Part shown: one piece after another, positions 36,983 to 48,793 of the stretch
Numbering within the stretch: the first letter of the stretch is position 1
How the letters are laid out: each line of letters opens with the position of its first letter
Program-made: the position numbers and the translations under genes
Origin: JACKHO01 sp041398745
GTDB lineage: Bacteria > Planctomycetota > Planctomycetia > Planctomycetales > Planctomycetaceae
Assembly (NCBI GenBank): GCA_041398745.1
Contig: JAWKUB010000015.1
Location: 10,107-74,106, forward strand
Length of the DNA: 64,000 bases
Reading direction: 5' to 3'
Notes under the pieces: generated by a model
Databases searched by the model: none
The model's input: the letters and a program-made list of their open reading frames with translations, nothing else
Told to the model about the DNA's origin: nothing

Positions 36983-38140
36983 TTAGAGATTTGAATTGCC
37001 ACTCCATGCTCGAATGACAATTGTGGCCGCTTCACGCAATTCCTCATCGGTCGTGAACCGCCCGAGGCCAAAGCGAATACTCGCCCGGGCTTGCTGGTCG
37101 GTGAGTCCCATGGCCCGCAGCACGTGACTCGGTTCGGGGTTCGCTGAAGTGCAGGCCGATCCCGAACTCACACACAACCGCGAGGCTTTAAGTCGGGCGA
37201 ACAGGACGTCACCGTCAATGTTCGGAATGGTGACGTTCAGATTATTGGGTAGGACATCCTCTTCGGGGGTGTTTCGCACAATGCCGGGGATGTGTTGTCG
37301 CAGTTCGTTCCAGAGCCAGTCGCGTTGACGCGACAGCCGTGCGGTTTCTTCGGCCTGAAGTGAAACGGCGAGCTCCATCGCTTTGGCAAAACCAACAATC
37401 AGTGGCAGGGGAAGTGTGCCACTTCGCATCCCCCATTCGTGACCGCCACCGTGAAACAGTGGTGTTAATCGGGGCGCGCGAGGCGACCGACGCACGAACA
37501 GCAGTCCAATTCCGGGCGGCCCGTAGATTTTGTGGGACGAACAGCTGAGCATGTCGACGGGCAACTCTTTTAAGTTGACAGGCACTTTCCCGATGGCTTG
37601 AGTTGCATCGGTGTGGAGCAGGACACCCTTGTCGTGGCACAACTCGGCGATGAACGCGACATCGTGCAAGCTGCCAACCTCATTGTTGGCCAGCATGACG
37701 CTGACGAGTCGTGTTTCGTCGGTCAGATTCGTTTCAATTTGCTGCGGTTGTACGCGTGCCGCCGCATCAACTGGCAAAACGTGAACCGCCCTGCCCCGTC
37801 GTTTGAAGTCCTGCGCTGGATCGAGCACCGCCTTGTGCTCGGCAGCGTTAACAATCAAATCCGCGGTGACGGGGGCGTCGGTCATGACACCCTTGATTGC
37901 CAGATTGTTTGCTTCAGTCGCCCCGCTGGTGAACACAATTTCTCGGGGCGTGCAGCCCAGGCAATCTGCAATGGTCTGCCGAGCCTGTTCCACAGCTTCC
38001 TTCGCTCGTAATCCCGCCCGATGACTAATGCTCGACGCGTTGGCTGCCAGCTCAGTCCAGTACGGAGCCATGGCTTCAACAACCCGGGGATCACTAGGTG
38101 TCGTGGCGTGATAATCAAGCTGGATAAGACGTTGCGTCAT
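36983..38140 (-). CDS. Cysteine desulfurase (IscS/NifS family)
   Basis: 385 residues from ATG 38140; the frame is open to 38152. PLP-dependent class V aminotransferase fold: DYHATTPSDPRVVEAM, SGATEANNLAIKG, EHKAV, HTDATQAIGKVPV, SCSSHKIYGPPGIG (PLP lysine) and the long catalytic loop SSGSACTSANPEPSHVLRAMG with the persulfide Cys. The loop is of the group I (IscS/NifS) type. It releases sulfur from cysteine for Fe-S clusters or tRNA thiolation; no iscU-like gene is adjacent. It is divergent from the PurF-like gene and near the tRNA-modification fusion gene at 40120, so a link to tRNA sulfur modification is possible but unproven. Confidence 0.92.
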   Translation of the reverse strand: MTQRLIQLDYHATTPSDPRVVEAMAPYWTELAANASSISHRAGLRAKEAVEQARQTIADCLGCTPREIVFTSGATEANNLAIKGVMTDAPVTADLIVNAAEHKAVLDPAQDFKRRGRAVHVLPVDAAARVQPQQIETNLTDETRLVSVMLANNEVGSLHDVAFIAELCHDKGVLLHTDATQAIGKVPVNLKELPVDMLSCSSHKIYGPPGIGLLFVRRSPRAPRLTPLFHGGGHEWGMRSGTLPLPLIVGFAKAMELAVSLQAEETARLSRQRDWLWNELRQHIPGIVRNTPEEDVLPNNLNVTIPNIDGDVLFARLKASRLCVSSGSACTSANPEPSHVLRAMGLTDQQARASIRFGLGRFTTDEELREAATIVIRAWSGNSNL

Positions 38141-38293
38141 GAGGGGACACACATTTCAAACAAATCTGACGGAACCGTTTCAACACGGTGACATTTTGTT
38201 AACAGCCGGTTATGATTCGCGCACCGGAGGGAGTCCACGCGTTTGTCACCGTCTGACAGATGGCTGGCCCCCAACCTCGGCGATAAATGAACA

Positions 38294-39940
38294 ATGGCAG
38301 ATCTCTTCCACGAGTGCGGTATTGCCGCAATCTACCATTTTGGTCCTGGTCAGTCGTCCCTGCTCACTGAGCCAAAAGAACTGGCGCCACGTGAGCGTGT
38401 GTCGCGCATGCTCCCGTATATGCTGCTCGATATTCAGAACCGGGGACAACTTGCGGCGGGAATTACGTCGTACCATCCCGGGCAAACGGAACTCCTTCGG
38501 ACCATGAAGGATGTCGGCACCGTCACTGAAGTTTTCCGTATGAATCACAAGGAAGACTTCCAGAACCTCATGGCGGACCACACCAGCCTCGCCGCCATTG
38601 GTCACGTGCGATACGCCACCTGCGGTCAGGATGACCGCCACTACGCACAGCCGTTTGAGCGAGCCCACCTGGAAAAAAAGAAGTGGTTCTCGTTCGGATT
38701 CAACGGACAGCTTGCCAATTACGTCGAACTGAGAAACCAAATTCGCCAAACGGGCGATTTTCATTTGGCACGCGAGACCGATACCGAAACGCTCATGCAT
38801 TTGCTGAGCCAGGAAATTCGCGAACAGGAAGACTCGAAAGTCGATTTCGTTAAGCTGCTGGGGCGTCTCGCTCCGCAACTCGATGGGGCCTACAACATTG
38901 TGTTTCTGAATTCGCTGGGCGACATGTTCGTCTCCCGCGATCCACTGGGATTCCGCCCGCTCTGTTATGCCGAGCGTGAAGGATTCTTCGCTGCCGCCAG
39001 CGAAAGTGTCGCCCTGTCCACGCTGGGCTTCGGTCGCGATGAAATCAAAGACCTCGAGCCAGGGCATGCGGTCATCATTCAGGATGGCGAAATGCGGGTC
39101 GAGCGTTACGCCGAAACACCACGCAAGGCCCACTGTTTCTTCGAATGGATTTACTTCGCCAACGTCTGTAGTCGACTCGATGACCGTAGCGTCTACCTCG
39201 CACGCAAGACTCTTGGGGAGGAACTCGCTGCCCAGGAAAAAGCTCGTCCGGTTGTCGATTCAATGGACGACGTCATTGTTGTCCCCGTCCCCGACACAGC
39301 GAAAGCCGCTGCGGAAGGAATGGCGTTCGACATGCAGGTACCATGCCTCGAAGGGCTCATGCGCCATCGTGCCTTAGGACGCACCTTCATCGAGGGAGAA
39401 GGTCGAGAAGAAAAGGCCCGGCGGAAGTACATTCCGCTGCCAGAGGTGCTCACAGGCAAGAAGATTTTCCTCGTCGACGACACCATTGTCCGTTCCACCA
39501 CCATGCGGGTATTGATTGAGCAACTCAAGGAAAAGGGCGGCGCCAGCGAGGTTCACGTCCGTATTGCCTGTCCGCCCGTAGTCGCCCCCTGCTTCTACGG
39601 CATTGATATGTCGACCATGGACGAACTTTTCGCTCCCGAACATTTGGCCGTGGGTAGCGAAATGACGCCGGAAATCGAAGAGGTTATGGCCAACGCGCTT
39701 GGCGCCGACAGCCTCCGCTACTTGCCGCGTCCTTCCATTGCCAACTCGGTGAAACGTCCTGCCGAAGACCTCTGTCAGGCCTGCCTGACGGGGCAATATC
39801 CAACACCCGCCGGTCAACAATTCTATGGGGCCTGCCTTGAGGACTTCGTCTCCGGCGTCAATAAGGGATGCACGGGGACCCGCCAGCGCAAAATCGAAAT
39901 CGATGGCGAGGAAACGCCGATTCTGCCAGCCCGGTTGTAG
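38294..39940 (+). CDS. Amidophosphoribosyltransferase-like protein (PurF family)
   Basis: 548 residues. N-terminal nucleophile glutaminase domain starting at Cys8 (ECGIAAIYHF), so a seven-residue propeptide would have to be removed. Glutaminase motifs: MLLDIQNRGQLAAG, GHVRYATCGQ, FGFNGQLANY, LDGAYNIVFLN and SRDPLGFRPLCYA. Phosphoribosyltransferase domain (~270-480) with the PRPP loop IFLVDDTIVRSTTMR. In the family it makes phosphoribosylamine, the first purine intermediate, in the cytoplasm. At 548 residues it is longer than usual (~470-500), with extra C-terminal sequence (CQACLTGQYPTP) in which Cys residues could be redox- or Fe-S-related. It may be purF itself or a paralogue. Confidence 0.85.
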   Translation: MADLFHECGIAAIYHFGPGQSSLLTEPKELAPRERVSRMLPYMLLDIQNRGQLAAGITSYHPGQTELLRTMKDVGTVTEVFRMNHKEDFQNLMADHTSLAAIGHVRYATCGQDDRHYAQPFERAHLEKKKWFSFGFNGQLANYVELRNQIRQTGDFHLARETDTETLMHLLSQEIREQEDSKVDFVKLLGRLAPQLDGAYNIVFLNSLGDMFVSRDPLGFRPLCYAEREGFFAAASESVALSTLGFGRDEIKDLEPGHAVIIQDGEMRVERYAETPRKAHCFFEWIYFANVCSRLDDRSVYLARKTLGEELAAQEKARPVVDSMDDVIVVPVPDTAKAAAEGMAFDMQVPCLEGLMRHRALGRTFIEGEGREEKARRKYIPLPEVLTGKKIFLVDDTIVRSTTMRVLIEQLKEKGGASEVHVRIACPPVVAPCFYGIDMSTMDELFAPEHLAVGSEMTPEIEEVMANALGADSLRYLPRPSIANSVKRPAEDLCQACLTGQYPTPAGQQFYGACLEDFVSGVNKGCTGTRQRKIEIDGEETPILPARL

Positions 39941-40119
39941 CCAGCGCACGACAATCAATTCTGAAAAAATCTGCATGCGGCTGCAAATGTGGAAAAGCGT
40001 CGAATGCGTCAGTAAACTAGCGATTTGCCTGCTGGCGGCCGCCGTCTGGTCGCATATACCCCTGATAGCGGTTTGCTGGCAAACTGTTAGATGTTGCCCA
40101 CTTCCAAGACTGTCTGCTC

Positions 40120-41937
40120 ATGTCCGTACTGAACATTGCCGCGTATCACTTTGCTCCGCTTGAGAACCTTGAGGACCGTCGTCGTGAGCTCGCGGAGTTA
40201 ACCAAATCGCTTCAGCTCAAGGGGACCATCCTGTTGACGCCCGAAGGCATCAACATGTTTATTGCCGGTGACGCAGGTGGTATTCAACTTCTGCTGGACA
40301 AAGTCCGCAGCTATCCCGGGCTGGAAAACCTCGAAATCAAAGAGAGTTACAGCGAGACGCAGCCTTTCCGACGAATGCTCGTCAAAATCAAGGAGGAAAT
40401 CATTGCCTTCGGAATCGATGGCATTGCTCCTCGTTCGTACACATCGAAGAAACTTCCCGCCCGTGAACTTCGGCAATGGCTGGATGAAGGGAAAGATGTC
40501 GTGCTGTACGACGTCCGCAATGATTACGAAATCGAAGTGGGCACATTCGACGGTGCCGTTCCAGCGGGACTCAATCACTTCCGTGATTTCCCAGAAGCTG
40601 TGGCTGCTCTTCCCGAAGAAATGAAGGAACGCCCGATTGTCATGTTCTGTACCGGCGGCATTCGATGTGAGAAGGCCGGGCCGTTCATGGAAAATGCCGG
40701 TTTCCGTGACATTTATCAGCTCGAAGGCGGCATCCTGAAGTATTTCGAAGAGTGTGGTGGCGATCACTATCACGGCGACTGCTTCGTGTTCGATCAGCGT
40801 GTGGCGCTCTCGCCGGCGCTGGAGGAAACGGACGCCGTACTCTGTTATGCCTGTCTGGCTACAGTTTCGCCCGAAAAACAGCGGAGCCCGAAGTACAATC
40901 CTCCGCATAGTTGTCCGAATTGTTACGAGTCGAGCGAAGTGCGACACCAAAAGCGCTGCGATCAACTGACGGCCAAAATCCAGGCGGCGTGCGAGCCGTT
41001 ACCCGGCTCAGTGCCATATGACAACATTCGGCCCATTTCCATTCCCCTTCGTCTCGATCAGTACAAGCTCATCGACGCACTTCGGGAGTTGTATAGCCAC
41101 GTGCCGCTCGAACAATGGGAGGAACTGTTTGCCGAAGGAAAAATCGTGCATGGAAGTGACCCCGCCAGCCCCGACCAAATTGTCCGCTCCGGAGAGCGAT
41201 ACGGTCGTCTATTCGCCGGACTGGTCGAGCCGGAAGTGAACACCGACATCAAAGTCCTCTATGAAGATGATTTCCTCATTGCCGTGAGCAAACCAGCTCC
41301 GTTGCCAATGCATCCTTGCGGGCGATTTAATCGAAATTCTCTGGAGTACATTCTGCAGTCCGTGTTTGCGCCGCGCAAGCCGCGGCCGGCTCATCGCCTC
41401 GATGCCAATACCACTGGCGTTGTTGTGTTCAGTAAGTCGCGTCAGGTGGCTGCGAAACTGCAGCCCAAGTTCGAGCGAGGTGAAGTCTCGAAGACTTACC
41501 TGGCTCGAGTACTTGGGCACCGAACCAGTGACGGCAAAGCATTATCCGAAGGGGACATATTCGTATGCGAGGCTCCCATCAGTAAGGAGTCACAGGCATT
41601 TGGTGGCCGCGTGATTGATTCCAACGGGCTTCCTGCGCGGACTCAGTTTACCGTGAAGGAACTCTTGAGCGATGGCACGGCTCTGCTGGAAGTGAACCCT
41701 GAAACGGGCCGAACGAACCAAATCCGGGTTCATGCGTGGCATTTGGGAATACCTATTTGCAACGACCCCTTGTACTTGGCCGACGGCAAGCTGGGTGATG
41801 CTCAGACCGCTGACGCAAATGCTCCGTCCTTGCAGTTGCATGCCTGGAAACTGGCATTCAACCACCCGGTCACTGGCGAACCGCTTGAGCTTATCGCAAA
41901 TGCTCCTGAGTGGGCCGAGGTAGAGAAGACTGCGTGA
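40120..41937 (+). CDS. Fusion of TrhO-type tRNA U34 hydroxylase (rhodanese) and RluA-type pseudouridine synthase
   Basis: 605 residues. Residues 1-280 match TrhO/UPF0176: an N-terminal acylphosphatase-like domain (ILLTPEGINMFIAGD), a rhodanese domain (VLYDVRNDYEIEVGTFDGAV, MFCTGGIRCEKAGPF with active Cys177) and a Cys-rich tail (CYACLATVSPEK, CPNCY). TrhO makes 5-hydroxyuridine at tRNA position 34. Residues ~310-600 are an RluA-family pseudouridine synthase: an S4-like start (VPLEQWEELFAEGKIVHG) and PAHRLDANTTGVVVFSKS with catalytic Asp428, ending NPETGRTNQIRVHAWHLG and DPLY. One chain thus carries two RNA-uridine-modifying enzymes, both presumably cytoplasmic. Target of the synthase part unknown. 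Confidence 0.9.
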   Translation: MSVLNIAAYHFAPLENLEDRRRELAELTKSLQLKGTILLTPEGINMFIAGDAGGIQLLLDKVRSYPGLENLEIKESYSETQPFRRMLVKIKEEIIAFGIDGIAPRSYTSKKLPARELRQWLDEGKDVVLYDVRNDYEIEVGTFDGAVPAGLNHFRDFPEAVAALPEEMKERPIVMFCTGGIRCEKAGPFMENAGFRDIYQLEGGILKYFEECGGDHYHGDCFVFDQRVALSPALEETDAVLCYACLATVSPEKQRSPKYNPPHSCPNCYESSEVRHQKRCDQLTAKIQAACEPLPGSVPYDNIRPISIPLRLDQYKLIDALRELYSHVPLEQWEELFAEGKIVHGSDPASPDQIVRSGERYGRLFAGLVEPEVNTDIKVLYEDDFLIAVSKPAPLPMHPCGRFNRNSLEYILQSVFAPRKPRPAHRLDANTTGVVVFSKSRQVAAKLQPKFERGEVSKTYLARVLGHRTSDGKALSEGDIFVCEAPISKESQAFGGRVIDSNGLPARTQFTVKELLSDGTALLEVNPETGRTNQIRVHAWHLGIPICNDPLYLADGKLGDAQTADANAPSLQLHAWKLAFNHPVTGEPLELIANAPEWAEVEKTA

Positions 41938-42012
41938 ACTGGCTGAAGCCAGTCAACGATTGTTTGGGCGAGAGACACTCCCGACGTTGCGTGACAACTC
42001 CCGTAAAAGTTG

Positions 42013-43143
42013 TCAGCTGTGCTGTGCCTGCCACTCGTCGCCGATGAATCGCTTCGCTCGACGCACCCCCACCGCCCTGGCGTTTTCCCAAATGGTGCTG
42101 ATGTCGCCAATGTGTTGGACGAGGCTCGGCGTGGGAAAGAATACTGGGATATTGTTTGCCGAGGCCCATTCGCCCAACAGTCCACTAATACCGCCGAGTG
42201 CCGCATTCTCTGCCAGAAATGCATCCTGAATGTGGCCGTCCGCAACAAACCTTTCGGCTGTCATTCGAGGAAAGATGAACGTCACTGCACCGAAGCGCCA
42301 CTTTCCAGAGTACTCATTCCAGCCTGAATTCGGTGCCGTGTCGTCGGCACAACACCAGGCGGAAACCAGGCAATCTCCGTCGGTGGGCCACAGACTCCGC
42401 TCAAGATATTCGCGAACGGAAAGTTCAATCGGCCAGATACAGTCGTCCTGAACGAGCATAAAAGCCTCTGCCTCAGGATGATTCGCCAGCAGGTCTTTGA
42501 TCGTGTGGTAGTAGTTACCGCGAGCCCCAAATTGTGGAGTTCTCCTCGTCTGCGGGAGCTGCTGCAATGCGGCCGGGATATCGGCCTCACCGTCGACAAA
42601 GAGTTCTGGCAAAGGCCAGCCAGCGGCAACAAGACTGTTGAGGCATTGCTCGAGCGTGTCTTGTCGACGTGGAGAGGTTGTTACGCCGACCGCCCAGCGT
42701 CGCACGCCGCGAAATGATGGAGACGGCGGCGGCAACAGTTTGACAATGTCATCGCATGTTCCTCGAGGTGTTCTCCCAGAATCCGATACGGATACCGGAA
42801 CATCTGTCTCGTGAGGCAGGACGGCGGGGAAGAAGCTCTCAAACCACTTGAGCTTGGCGTGACAGCGCAGTTCGACCTCGACATCAGGCTCAGTTCCTGA
42901 CGTCAAAAGAAAGTTCTGGACGGCTCCCCACCCCAGCGAAGCAACGATTGGATTCAAATCGACAAGTGTCGGTTCAAAGCTCTTGCAACACGCGACGCAA
43001 GCGTCGTGGCATACGACTGGCGATACGACCCCAGTGCCCACAAGCGAATACTCCAGAATCCGGCAAGTCGCGAACTCGCCAGATTCCTGGAGCTTCCGAT
43101 GGCTACAATTCTCAGGTAAGCGTGCCAAGTCAACCACTCGCAC
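42013..43143 (-). CDS. Glycosyltransferase-like protein with Cys-rich N-terminus
   Basis: 376 residues from a GTG at 43143 (start uncertain). The N-terminal ~110 residues hold a Cys-rich patch (VCHDACVACCKSFEPT) followed by DLNPIVASLGWGA. The C-terminal ~230 residues look like a GT-A-type glycosyltransferase domain: WAVGVTTSPRRQDTLEQCLNSLVAAGW, ADIPAALQQLP, NYYHTIKDLL, AFMLVQDDCIWP (acidic, DxD-like metal site), ENAALGGISGLLGEWA and PSLVQHIGDISTIW. I recognise the fold type, not the substrate. A small Cys-containing protein is encoded 81 bp upstream on the same strand, probably as an operon. Confidence 0.65.
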   Translation of the reverse strand: MRVVDLARLPENCSHRKLQESGEFATCRILEYSLVGTGVVSPVVCHDACVACCKSFEPTLVDLNPIVASLGWGAVQNFLLTSGTEPDVEVELRCHAKLKWFESFFPAVLPHETDVPVSVSDSGRTPRGTCDDIVKLLPPPSPSFRGVRRWAVGVTTSPRRQDTLEQCLNSLVAAGWPLPELFVDGEADIPAALQQLPQTRRTPQFGARGNYYHTIKDLLANHPEAEAFMLVQDDCIWPIELSVREYLERSLWPTDGDCLVSAWCCADDTAPNSGWNEYSGKWRFGAVTFIFPRMTAERFVADGHIQDAFLAENAALGGISGLLGEWASANNIPVFFPTPSLVQHIGDISTIWENARAVGVRRAKRFIGDEWQAQHS

Positions 43144-43224
43144 GGTGTCGAATCGAATGCTCGACTTTCAATTTGACTCAAGTCATGTGCCCAAGGGCCA
43201 TTAAACGAAGTCTGAATTCAGAAC

Positions 43225-43446
43225 TTAAGAGGACTGTTCCGTCATCACAATACTCGGAGTCGCACGGATCTGTCCGCGGAACAGGCCAGGCATTTGAGGT
43301 GGGGCACTTGGCTGTGCGCCTGGAATCGACGCGTCTTTTCGCAACTTCCAAGCGCTTCCAGTGTATTCCCACAAGGCATACCCCATTGGAATATCGCGGC
43401 CGCCGCAGCAACTGCTCATGGAAACATCGCATCGTTTTTGAATCAT
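43225..43446 (-). CDS. Small Cys-containing protein of unknown function
   Basis: 73 residues; ATG 43446 has GGGAG 8 bp upstream, supporting a real gene. The sequence starts MIQKRCDVSMSSCCGGRDIP, followed by YALWEYTGSAWKLRKDASIPG and PQMPGLFRGQIRATPS. The CCGG motif and the W-x-Y-x6-W pattern look conserved-protein-like, but I know no named family. It is followed at 81 bp by the glycosyltransferase-like gene with its own Cys-rich patch; the pair may share a metal-related or redox role (inference). Confidence 0.5.
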   Translation of the reverse strand: MIQKRCDVSMSSCCGGRDIPMGYALWEYTGSAWKLRKDASIPGAQPSAPPQMPGLFRGQIRATPSIVMTEQSS

Positions 43447-43633
43447 TTCTGCAACTCCCTGTTGTCAAATCGCATCAATCAGTGTCGGTTTCTCTCAGAA
43501 CCACGCGTTTAGCGTAGTGCAACGGCGCTTCCGTTCGCAACCGAATCTACGTGGCAATTCGCAGGAAGCTCATTCCGCAAGAGTGGCTGAGACTTGAGAT
43601 TGCGCCTATTATGGTGTTCGGAGGAATTAAGTA

Positions 43634-46633
<3,000 letters not shown>

Positions 46634-46693
46634 ATTGGAACGTGCTGGAAGCAGCAGTAGAGCATCGTAGACGCGTCAGGTTGTTAATCTCAT

Positions 46694-47296
46694 ATGGACC
46701 CACAAGCACTCACCCTCATTCTGATGATCGCTGGGATCGCACTGATCTTTGCGGAGTTTTTCCTGCCCTCGGGTGGGATCATCGCCGTTTCGTGCGTCCT
46801 CTGCTTCCTCGGCTCAATTTTTACGGCGTACAGGGCGTGGGGAGAGTCGCAGCCGCATTTCTTCTGGATGTACGTGGGGAGCCTGTTCGTCATTATTCCA
46901 GGTTCCGTGTATGGCGCGTTTCAGATTCTGCTGCGCACTCCCCTGGGTGACCGGGTGTTTCTACCAATCCCGAAGAAAGAGGACACGGTACCTCATGAGC
47001 GTGAAGTGGACCGTTTGCGAGGCTTCATCGGTAAGCGGGGCCGCGCCCTCTCGCTGATGTCGCCGGGGGGCATGGTCATTGTCGATGGCGTGCGGCTGCA
47101 TGCGGTCACGGAATCCATCATGATTCAGCCCAACACGGAAATTGAAGTCAGTGGCGTTCAAGGGACGGTAGTGGTCGTCCATCCATATGTCCCTGAGTCG
47201 GCTGCTCCGGCACTTGAAATTGGCGGAGATAACCTCGCGTCGGCTCCCGCGGAAGAATCCTCCTCTGAAGCGACGGATCTAAATCCTTTCGACTAA
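46694..47296 (+). CDS. NfeD-like membrane protein
   Basis: 200 residues. Three hydrophobic segments: ~5-22 (LTLILMIAGIALIFAEFFLP), ~27-46 and ~58-80 (FFWMYVGSLFVIIPGSVYGAF), with the FFLPSGGII turn typical of NfeD proteins. The soluble C-terminal part (~105-175) is an OB-fold NfeD domain: GFIGKRGRALSLMSPGGMVIVDGVRLHAVTE, IQPNTEIEVSGVQGTVVVV. NfeD proteins associate with flotillin-type membrane proteins and membrane-fluidity domains; no flotillin gene is adjacent. The next gene starts 4 bp later, so the two form an operon. Confidence 0.88.
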   Translation: MDPQALTLILMIAGIALIFAEFFLPSGGIIAVSCVLCFLGSIFTAYRAWGESQPHFFWMYVGSLFVIIPGSVYGAFQILLRTPLGDRVFLPIPKKEDTVPHEREVDRLRGFIGKRGRALSLMSPGGMVIVDGVRLHAVTESIMIQPNTEIEVSGVQGTVVVVHPYVPESAAPALEIGGDNLASAPAEESSSEATDLNPFD

Positions 47297-47299
47297 ACT

Positions 47300-47929
47300 A
47301 TGGATCGTAGACTCTGGCTGTTGGGATTTGCCGGGATTGTCATTCTCGGGTTAGTGCTTTTCGCGCAGCAGCGTCAGGAGTATTTGCGTTCCATTCCACC
47401 CGGTGAACGCCCACTGCCTCGCCGGGCCGCAACGAGCTTTCAGTTGTACGACGAACGCAAGCCCAGTCAGCTTGTAAAATTCGAACGCTATCTGGGCCGC
47501 ACACAAATCGTTCTCATTTTTTTTGACGCAGGCAACGGACTCGAAAACAATGAGCTCATGGCGTTTGCCCTTGAGAATGCCGACATTATTCAAGGGAATG
47601 GCTATCAATTGGTCGCTGTCAGTTCCGCGACACCTGCGGAACATCGAAATTCGCTTCAAAGGATGGGAATTGAGAAGTCCCCATTCCCCATACTGACGGA
47701 TGTCGACGTCCGGGGGCCAGAACCGTTACCGGCACACCGCGCCTATGGCATGTTGAGAGAACGTCCCACCCGAACGCTTGAAGGGCTCTTCCTCATTGAC
47801 CGCCGTCAAACCATCGCCATGGATCCCGTCACTGGCCAGGCTCGACCCGTGGACAATCCAATTCACGTCCTCAGTGAACTCGCGAGTGGGAAGTGGCCAG
47901 ACGAACGCTCGCATCCGGAGCCAGAATGA
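47300..47929 (+). CDS. Membrane-anchored redoxin-like protein without cysteines
   Basis: 209 residues. An N-terminal membrane anchor (~4-23, LWLLGFAGIVILGLVLFAQQ) is followed by a thioredoxin/peroxiredoxin-type fold: TSFQLYDERKPSQLVKFERYLGRTQIVLIFFDAGNGL, a helix, YQLVAVSSATPAEHRNSL, FPILTDVDV and LEGLFLIDRRQTIA. Where peroxiredoxins carry the peroxidatic Cys after the FFDA strand the sequence has GNGLENN, and there is no Cys in the chain, so no redox catalysis is expected. It may be a structural or binding relative. Four bp after NfeD, so co-expressed with it. Confidence 0.7.
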   Translation: MDRRLWLLGFAGIVILGLVLFAQQRQEYLRSIPPGERPLPRRAATSFQLYDERKPSQLVKFERYLGRTQIVLIFFDAGNGLENNELMAFALENADIIQGNGYQLVAVSSATPAEHRNSLQRMGIEKSPFPILTDVDVRGPEPLPAHRAYGMLRERPTRTLEGLFLIDRRQTIAMDPVTGQARPVDNPIHVLSELASGKWPDERSHPEPE

Positions 47930-47947
47930 CAGCCTCATCATCGGATG

Positions 47948-48727
47948 CTATTTCAACCAGTCTTTTGCATTAAGGTCGATTTCCAGTAAGTCGACCGCAA
48001 GCTGACTTGCTGGAAAATGATCAATGGCGTTTTGAATGCCAATGGGATCATCGGAGTCGGTGCAGGGATCAACATGGACGAGGACCAGGCGTTTGGCTTT
48101 GGCCGACTTCGCCAGTTCGGCAACCTGGGAGGTCGTGCTGTGGCCGGTGCGTTTCGCAATGGCTGCCTTTTCGTCGCTGAAGTAGCACTCATGGATTAGC
48201 AGAGGCACTTTGTCGATGAACTTGTTGTACGTGGCATCGACCGAAGTGTCTGTCACGTAGGCGAAGGACCGCGCGGCGCGTCCCTTCTTCCATGAAACTC
48301 GATAAGCCCGTGAACCGCCGGGATGCGAGGGGAGCGACTTGTGTTCCACCGTCAGGCCGTCACTTACTTCCCATTTCCTCCGCTTCTCAACGTCGATGAG
48401 CTCCATGTTTTCCGGAAACACCGGAAAAACTGGCTCCGAAAAAAGGTGCGTGCGAATGGCGTCGAGTACGCGCTTTGTGCCAAACACGCGAGCCCGGTCC
48501 AGGCGACCATCAATGAGTGGCACGAGCAAATACGTTAACCCGACAATATGATCCAAATGTGCATGCGTCAGGAAAATGTCGAGTTCCCGCGTTTGCAGCA
48601 AAGACGGAATACGGAATGCTCCCGTACCCGCATCGAGAACCAGCCCCACCTCTGGAATCATCAGGCAAGCTGTATGCCGTCGCTCATTCGGCTGATATCC
48701 GCCTGTTCCCAGAAAGTGAAGTTTCAT
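47948..48727 (-). CDS. MBL-fold metallo-hydrolase (RNase Z-like)
   Basis: 259 residues from ATG 48727 (MKLHFLGTGGYQPN). Metallo-beta-lactamase fold with THAHLDHIVGL (HxHxDH), LPSHPGG, AYVTDTS, LLIHECYFSDE, a HST motif (GHSTTSQVAELA) and LVHVDP, the set of ligands seen in RNase Z-like or arylsulfatase-like hydrolases. The RNase Z exosite arm is not evident, so it is better called a general RNase Z-like hydrolase than a tRNA 3'-processing enzyme. Convergent with the redoxin-like gene (18 bp gap) and downstream of the large PQQ-propeller gene on the same strand. Confidence 0.8.
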   Translation of the reverse strand: MKLHFLGTGGYQPNERRHTACLMIPEVGLVLDAGTGAFRIPSLLQTRELDIFLTHAHLDHIVGLTYLLVPLIDGRLDRARVFGTKRVLDAIRTHLFSEPVFPVFPENMELIDVEKRRKWEVSDGLTVEHKSLPSHPGGSRAYRVSWKKGRAARSFAYVTDTSVDATYNKFIDKVPLLIHECYFSDEKAAIAKRTGHSTTSQVAELAKSAKAKRLVLVHVDPCTDSDDPIGIQNAIDHFPASQLAVDLLEIDLNAKDWLK

Positions 48728-48793
48728 CGTCAATGCTTTGTGAAATCCATGCCGAAACTCGATGTCTCCGCAGTCGTGCGAATCGCTGCACGA

